Source of the DNA: Comamonadaceae bacterium
GTDB lineage: Bacteria; Pseudomonadota; Gammaproteobacteria; Burkholderiales; Burkholderiaceae_C
DNA length: 49,140 nucleotides
Reading direction: 5' to 3'
Assembly: GCA_013823485.1 (NCBI GenBank)
Contig: PNMF01000006.1
Span: forward strand, 1-49,140
The notes below the pieces were generated by a model that was not told the origin of the DNA, did no database searches, and worked only from the letters and a program-made list of their open reading frames with translations. Positions 46,646-49,140 of this stretch are shown piece by piece. Every line of letters begins with the position of its first letter. The stretch's first letter is position 1. Position numbers and translations under genes: made by a program.

Positions 46646-48007
46646 TCAGCGTCGGCGCTCGTCGGCAGCGCCCGCCCATTGGCCCTGCGCCTGCGCTGCC
46701 GCCAGGTACGCATCCATCAGCTTGGTCGGGTCTTCCATGAGGCGCTGTTTCCATTCGCCCAGGCGCACCTGGCCTTCGACCAGACCGCGCATCACGCCGA
46801 CATGCTCGGTCCAGCCGACCGAGTTGCAGCCGACCATGACGTCGTCCTTGAACTGCAGGCTCAGGTGGCGGCCGCTGGCCTTGTCGGTCAGCTCCACATG
46901 CTCGCCACCGGCCACGCCTTCCCAGTTGCCGAAGCTGGTGGAGATCATGCCCAGCGTGTCGAGCACGTTGATCTGGGTCACGCCCTTGAGGTCGGCGCGC
47001 TGGCCCACCATGTTGAGGGCCGCCACGCGCGCCTGCTCGGCGGCGTTGGGCTGGATGGCGCTGACGATGGTCTTGCCGCTGACCTTGTCGAAGGCCTCGG
47101 CGCAGTCACCGGCGGCATAGATGCCGGGCACGTTGGTCTGCAGGTGCTCGTCGGTCAGCACGCCCTGCAGGCAGGTGATGCCGGAGTCCTTCAGGAAGCC
47201 GATGGCCGGCCGCACGCCGGTGGCGCTGATGACCAGGTCGGCCTCGACCGTCTGGCCGTTGCCCAGCTTGACCCTCAGGCCACGCCCGCTGCCTTGCGGC
47301 TCACTGCTGCCCATGCCGAGTGCGCTGGCGATCTTTCCGATGACGCCGCCGCTGCTGGCGGGTGCGCCAGCTGCCGATTCGATGGCCTCGACCCGAGTGC
47401 CGGTGTAGACCTTCACACCCTGGGTTTCGCACCAGTCCTTGATCATGCCGCCGGCGGTCGGACCCATCATGCGGGGGACCATGCGGTCGCCCATCTCCAC
47501 CACCGACAGCTCCACGCCGCGCTGCTTCAGGGCTTCCATGATGATGCAGCCGATGAAGCCGGCGCCCATCTGCAGAACCTTGGCGCCGGGCTGGGCCAGC
47601 TTCATGATGTTGCGGGCGTCTTCCAGCGTCCAGCAGGGGTGCACGCCGGGCAGGTCCATGCCGGCAATGGGCGGGCGCACCGGGTGCGAGCCGGTGGCGA
47701 TCAGCAGGCGGTCGAAGGTCAGCGTCTGGCCGTTGTCCAGGCTCACGGTGCGGGCCGCAGCGTCCACCTTCAGGGCCTTGGCGCCGACCTGGGTGATGCG
47801 CAGGTTGGCGAAATGTGCAGCGCTCTTGCGCAGGTAGGTCCCGGCCTCCTGGATGTTGCCGATCAGCAGGTAGGGAATGGCCATGCGCGAGTACGGCGGC
47901 TCAGGTTCGTCGCCCACCAGGGTGATGGTGTCGGCCGGTGCGTGCTTGCGGATGGTTTCGGCGGCAATGACGCCGGCCGGGCCGGCGCCGAGGATGACGT
48001 GGTGCAT
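46646..48007 (-). CDS. FAD-dependent NAD(P) oxidoreductase subunit of the aldehyde oxidoreductase (AorC-like)
   Basis: A 453-residue pyridine nucleotide-disulfide-type oxidoreductase. The N-terminal FAD motif is HHVILGAGPAGVIAAETIR; the NAD(P) motif is KVLQMGAGFIGCIIMEALKQRG; GIYAAGDCAEAF is the second FAD contact. There is no CXXXXC redox pair, so it resembles rubredoxin- or ferredoxin-NAD reductases and not glutathione reductase. An insert of about 25 residues (SAAGAPASSGGVIGKIASALGMGSSE) sits in the NAD domain. The start MHHVILG is chosen because the track extension lies in the hairpin. In Aromatoleum aromaticum, the AOR complex has an FAD subunit that passes electrons to NAD, and this gene fits that place. 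Confidence 0.88.
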   Translation of the reverse strand: MHHVILGAGPAGVIAAETIRKHAPADTITLVGDEPEPPYSRMAIPYLLIGNIQEAGTYLRKSAAHFANLRITQVGAKALKVDAAARTVSLDNGQTLTFDRLLIATGSHPVRPPIAGMDLPGVHPCWTLEDARNIMKLAQPGAKVLQMGAGFIGCIIMEALKQRGVELSVVEMGDRMVPRMMGPTAGGMIKDWCETQGVKVYTGTRVEAIESAAGAPASSGGVIGKIASALGMGSSEPQGSGRGLRVKLGNGQTVEADLVISATGVRPAIGFLKDSGITCLQGVLTDEHLQTNVPGIYAAGDCAEAFDKVSGKTIVSAIQPNAAEQARVAALNMVGQRADLKGVTQINVLDTLGMISTSFGNWEGVAGGEHVELTDKASGRHLSLQFKDDVMVGCNSVGWTEHVGVMRGLVEGQVRLGEWKQRLMEDPTKLMDAYLAAAQAQGQWAGAADERRR

Positions 48008-48029
48008 GGAGGTCTCCGGAAATGACAAA

Positions 48030-48053
48030 GGGGGCAGCACACAGACTGCCCCC
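48030..48053 (-). terminator. Hairpin between the AOR and FAD-oxidoreductase genes
   Basis: On the minus strand, GGGGGCAG and CTGCCCCC form an 8-bp stem with an 8-base loop, followed by TTTGTCATTT. The T-run is interrupted, so it is more likely an attenuator or mRNA-processing and stability element that lowers downstream expression than a full terminator. Confidence 0.5.
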
Positions 48054-48089
48054 TCGGGGTTCAGGCGGAACGCGCGAGGGCGGCGGCCC

Positions 48090-49140
48090 TCACAGGCTCA
48101 GGCGCTGCTTGGTCTCGGCGGTGGGGCGGCCTTCCGGGTCCCAGCCGCGCACGGCGTAGTACTTGGGCAGCATCTCGGGCAGCTTGCTGACCATGCCCTT
48201 GGAGGCACCGGTCTTGGCGGCTTCGGTCAGCAGGCGCTTGGGCAGCGAGTCGTCCTTGGCGGTGAAGCCGGCGGCGTTGTTGAACTCGCGCTCCATGTTC
48301 CAGATGCGCTCGCCGATCTTCTCCAGCTCTTCGGTGGTGAACTCTTCGTTGCAGGCGGCCTGCAGCTGGGGTGCCAGGTCGGCCACGCCCCAGGCGAAGG
48401 TGGTGAACACGCACAGACCCGACGAGTCGAAGGCGGCGGTGGCGTCCTGGAAGGCCTTCACCAGTTCCGGCTTGCCCTCGCTCTCGACCGGATCGGTCTT
48501 GACCGGAATGCCCAGCACTTCCGAGGCGATGGTGTAGCCCCGCAGGTGGCAGGCGCCGCGGTTGGAGGTGGCGTAGGCCAGGCCGATGCCCTGGATGGCG
48601 CGACCGTCGTAGGCCGGGAATTCCTGACCCTTGACGCTCATCGACAGGTCGGGGTGACCGTACTTCTTCGTCAGCCGGGCCGAGCCCATGCCGATCTCCT
48701 GGCCGAAGCCTTCGCCCCGGCCGGTCATCTCGGCAAAGGCGGCCAGCGCAGCGGCCGAACCGAAGGGTGCGTCCACACCGATCTGCTCCTTGGTCAGCAC
48801 GCCCATCTCGTAGAGCTCCATCACGGCGCCCACGGTGGCACCGAAGCTGATCGGGTCCATGCCGTATTCGTTGCACAGCAGGTTGGCGTACTGCAGGGCC
48901 TCGAGGTCGTTCACGCCGTTGGCGGCACCGAGCGCCCAGGCCGCTTCGTACTCCAGGCCGCCGTTGGCGCCCCAGTACTGCGGCTTGTTCTGCACGGTGA
49001 AGTGGTTCTCGTCCATCTTGCTGATGCGGCCGCAGGCGATGGTGCAGCCGAAGCAGGCCTGGTTGGTCACCAGGTGCTTCTTGCCGTCGCTTTCGCGCGG
49101 GGTGACCATGGCTTCGGCCGAGATGTCCTTGGCGCCTTCG
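48090..49140 (-). CDS. Tungsten/molybdenum aldehyde:ferredoxin oxidoreductase (AOR family), C-terminal part
   Basis: About 350 residues are visible; the N-terminal part lies past the right edge. AOR oxidises aldehydes to acids with a bis-pyranopterin W or Mo and one 4Fe-4S cluster. The cluster motif is NQACFGCTIACGR (CX2CX3C), and the fourth cysteine is in DSSGLCVFTTF. AOR text includes GGLEYEAAWALGAANGVNDLEAL and QGIGLAYATSNRGACHLRGY, with the pterin-contacting part around KGQEFPAYDGRA. The next genes encode FAD and MoaD-like subunits, as in the Aromatoleum aor operon. The upstream Fe-S subunit (AorA type) would be outside the window. Tungsten is inferred from the family, since the sequence does not separate W from Mo. 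Confidence 0.94.
   Translation of the reverse strand, partial: EGAKDISAEAMVTPRESDGKKHLVTNQACFGCTIACGRISKMDENHFTVQNKPQYWGANGGLEYEAAWALGAANGVNDLEALQYANLLCNEYGMDPISFGATVGAVMELYEMGVLTKEQIGVDAPFGSAAALAAFAEMTGRGEGFGQEIGMGSARLTKKYGHPDLSMSVKGQEFPAYDGRAIQGIGLAYATSNRGACHLRGYTIASEVLGIPVKTDPVESEGKPELVKAFQDATAAFDSSGLCVFTTFAWGVADLAPQLQAACNEEFTTEELEKIGERIWNMEREFNNAAGFTAKDDSLPKRLLTEAAKTGASKGMVSKLPEMLPKYYAVRGWDPEGRPTAETKQRLSL

Overview
The window is visibly GC-rich, gene-dense chromosomal DNA from a betaproteobacterium of the order Burkholderiales, most likely a Comamonadaceae-type or close relative. The evidence is the gene order ompA-ubiG-gph beside gyrA-serC-pheA-tyrA-aroA/cmk-rpsA-ihfB-lapA-lapB, a one-piece tmRNA whose tag reads ANDERFALAA, an AroA-Cmk fusion, and glnA linked to ntrB-ntrC. 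This is inferred from gene content and order recalled from known genomes; no database search was possible. Most of the window is core chromosome. The accessory-looking parts are about 18.8-19.8 kb (decayed genes), 36.7-43.8 kb (5-oxoprolinase and TRAP uptake) and 45.3-49.1 kb (toxin-antitoxin pair and a tungsten aldehyde oxidoreductase operon).

Layout. 1-7 kb: a YihY/BrkB membrane protein (cut by the left edge) diverges from a plus-strand run of DUF2069, a D-2-hydroxyacid-type FAD dehydrogenase, thyA, an EamA transporter, folA, queE, queD and exodeoxyribonuclease III. Many of these genes overlap by 1-4 bases. 7-12 kb (minus): glnA, a small secreted DUF4124 protein, ntrB and ntrC. glnA has a sigma-54 type promoter and an upstream NtrC-type palindrome, so the cluster carries its own nitrogen-control circuit. 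12-20 kb: a MoaB/CinA-fold protein with an EI24 membrane protein, an alpha/beta hydrolase, a DUF2726-like protein, an RsuA-type pseudouridine synthase, DUF2306, a LytS/LytR-type two-component pair, a deleted SRPBCC pseudogene, a truncated glyoxalase-fold remnant and a GNAT acetyltransferase.

20-37 kb: a chemotaxis receptor with a probable FliA promoter, tmRNA with terminator, gph-ubiG, ompA, then the long plus-strand gyrA-to-lapB run. That run joins DNA topology (gyrA), serine and aromatic amino acid synthesis (serC, pheA, tyrA, aroA), CMP kinase, ribosomal protein S1, IHF-beta and the LapA/LapB envelope proteins.

37-49 kb: a one-chain 5-oxoprolinase/hydantoinase with a winged-helix regulator diverges from a DctP-DctQ-DctM TRAP transporter, which suggests uptake and hydrolysis of 5-oxoproline or a related lactam. 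rdgC and crcB follow. A minus-strand block then carries, in transcription order, an AOR-family tungsten/molybdenum aldehyde oxidoreductase (cut by the right edge), a FAD/NAD(P) oxidoreductase, a MoaD-like diglycine protein, an unrecognised 99-residue protein, and a TumE-like toxin with a COG4190-type DNA-binding partner. A perfect 12-bp-arm inverted repeat sits inside the predicted toxin promoter. No tRNA, rRNA, CRISPR array, transposase or integrase was recognised.
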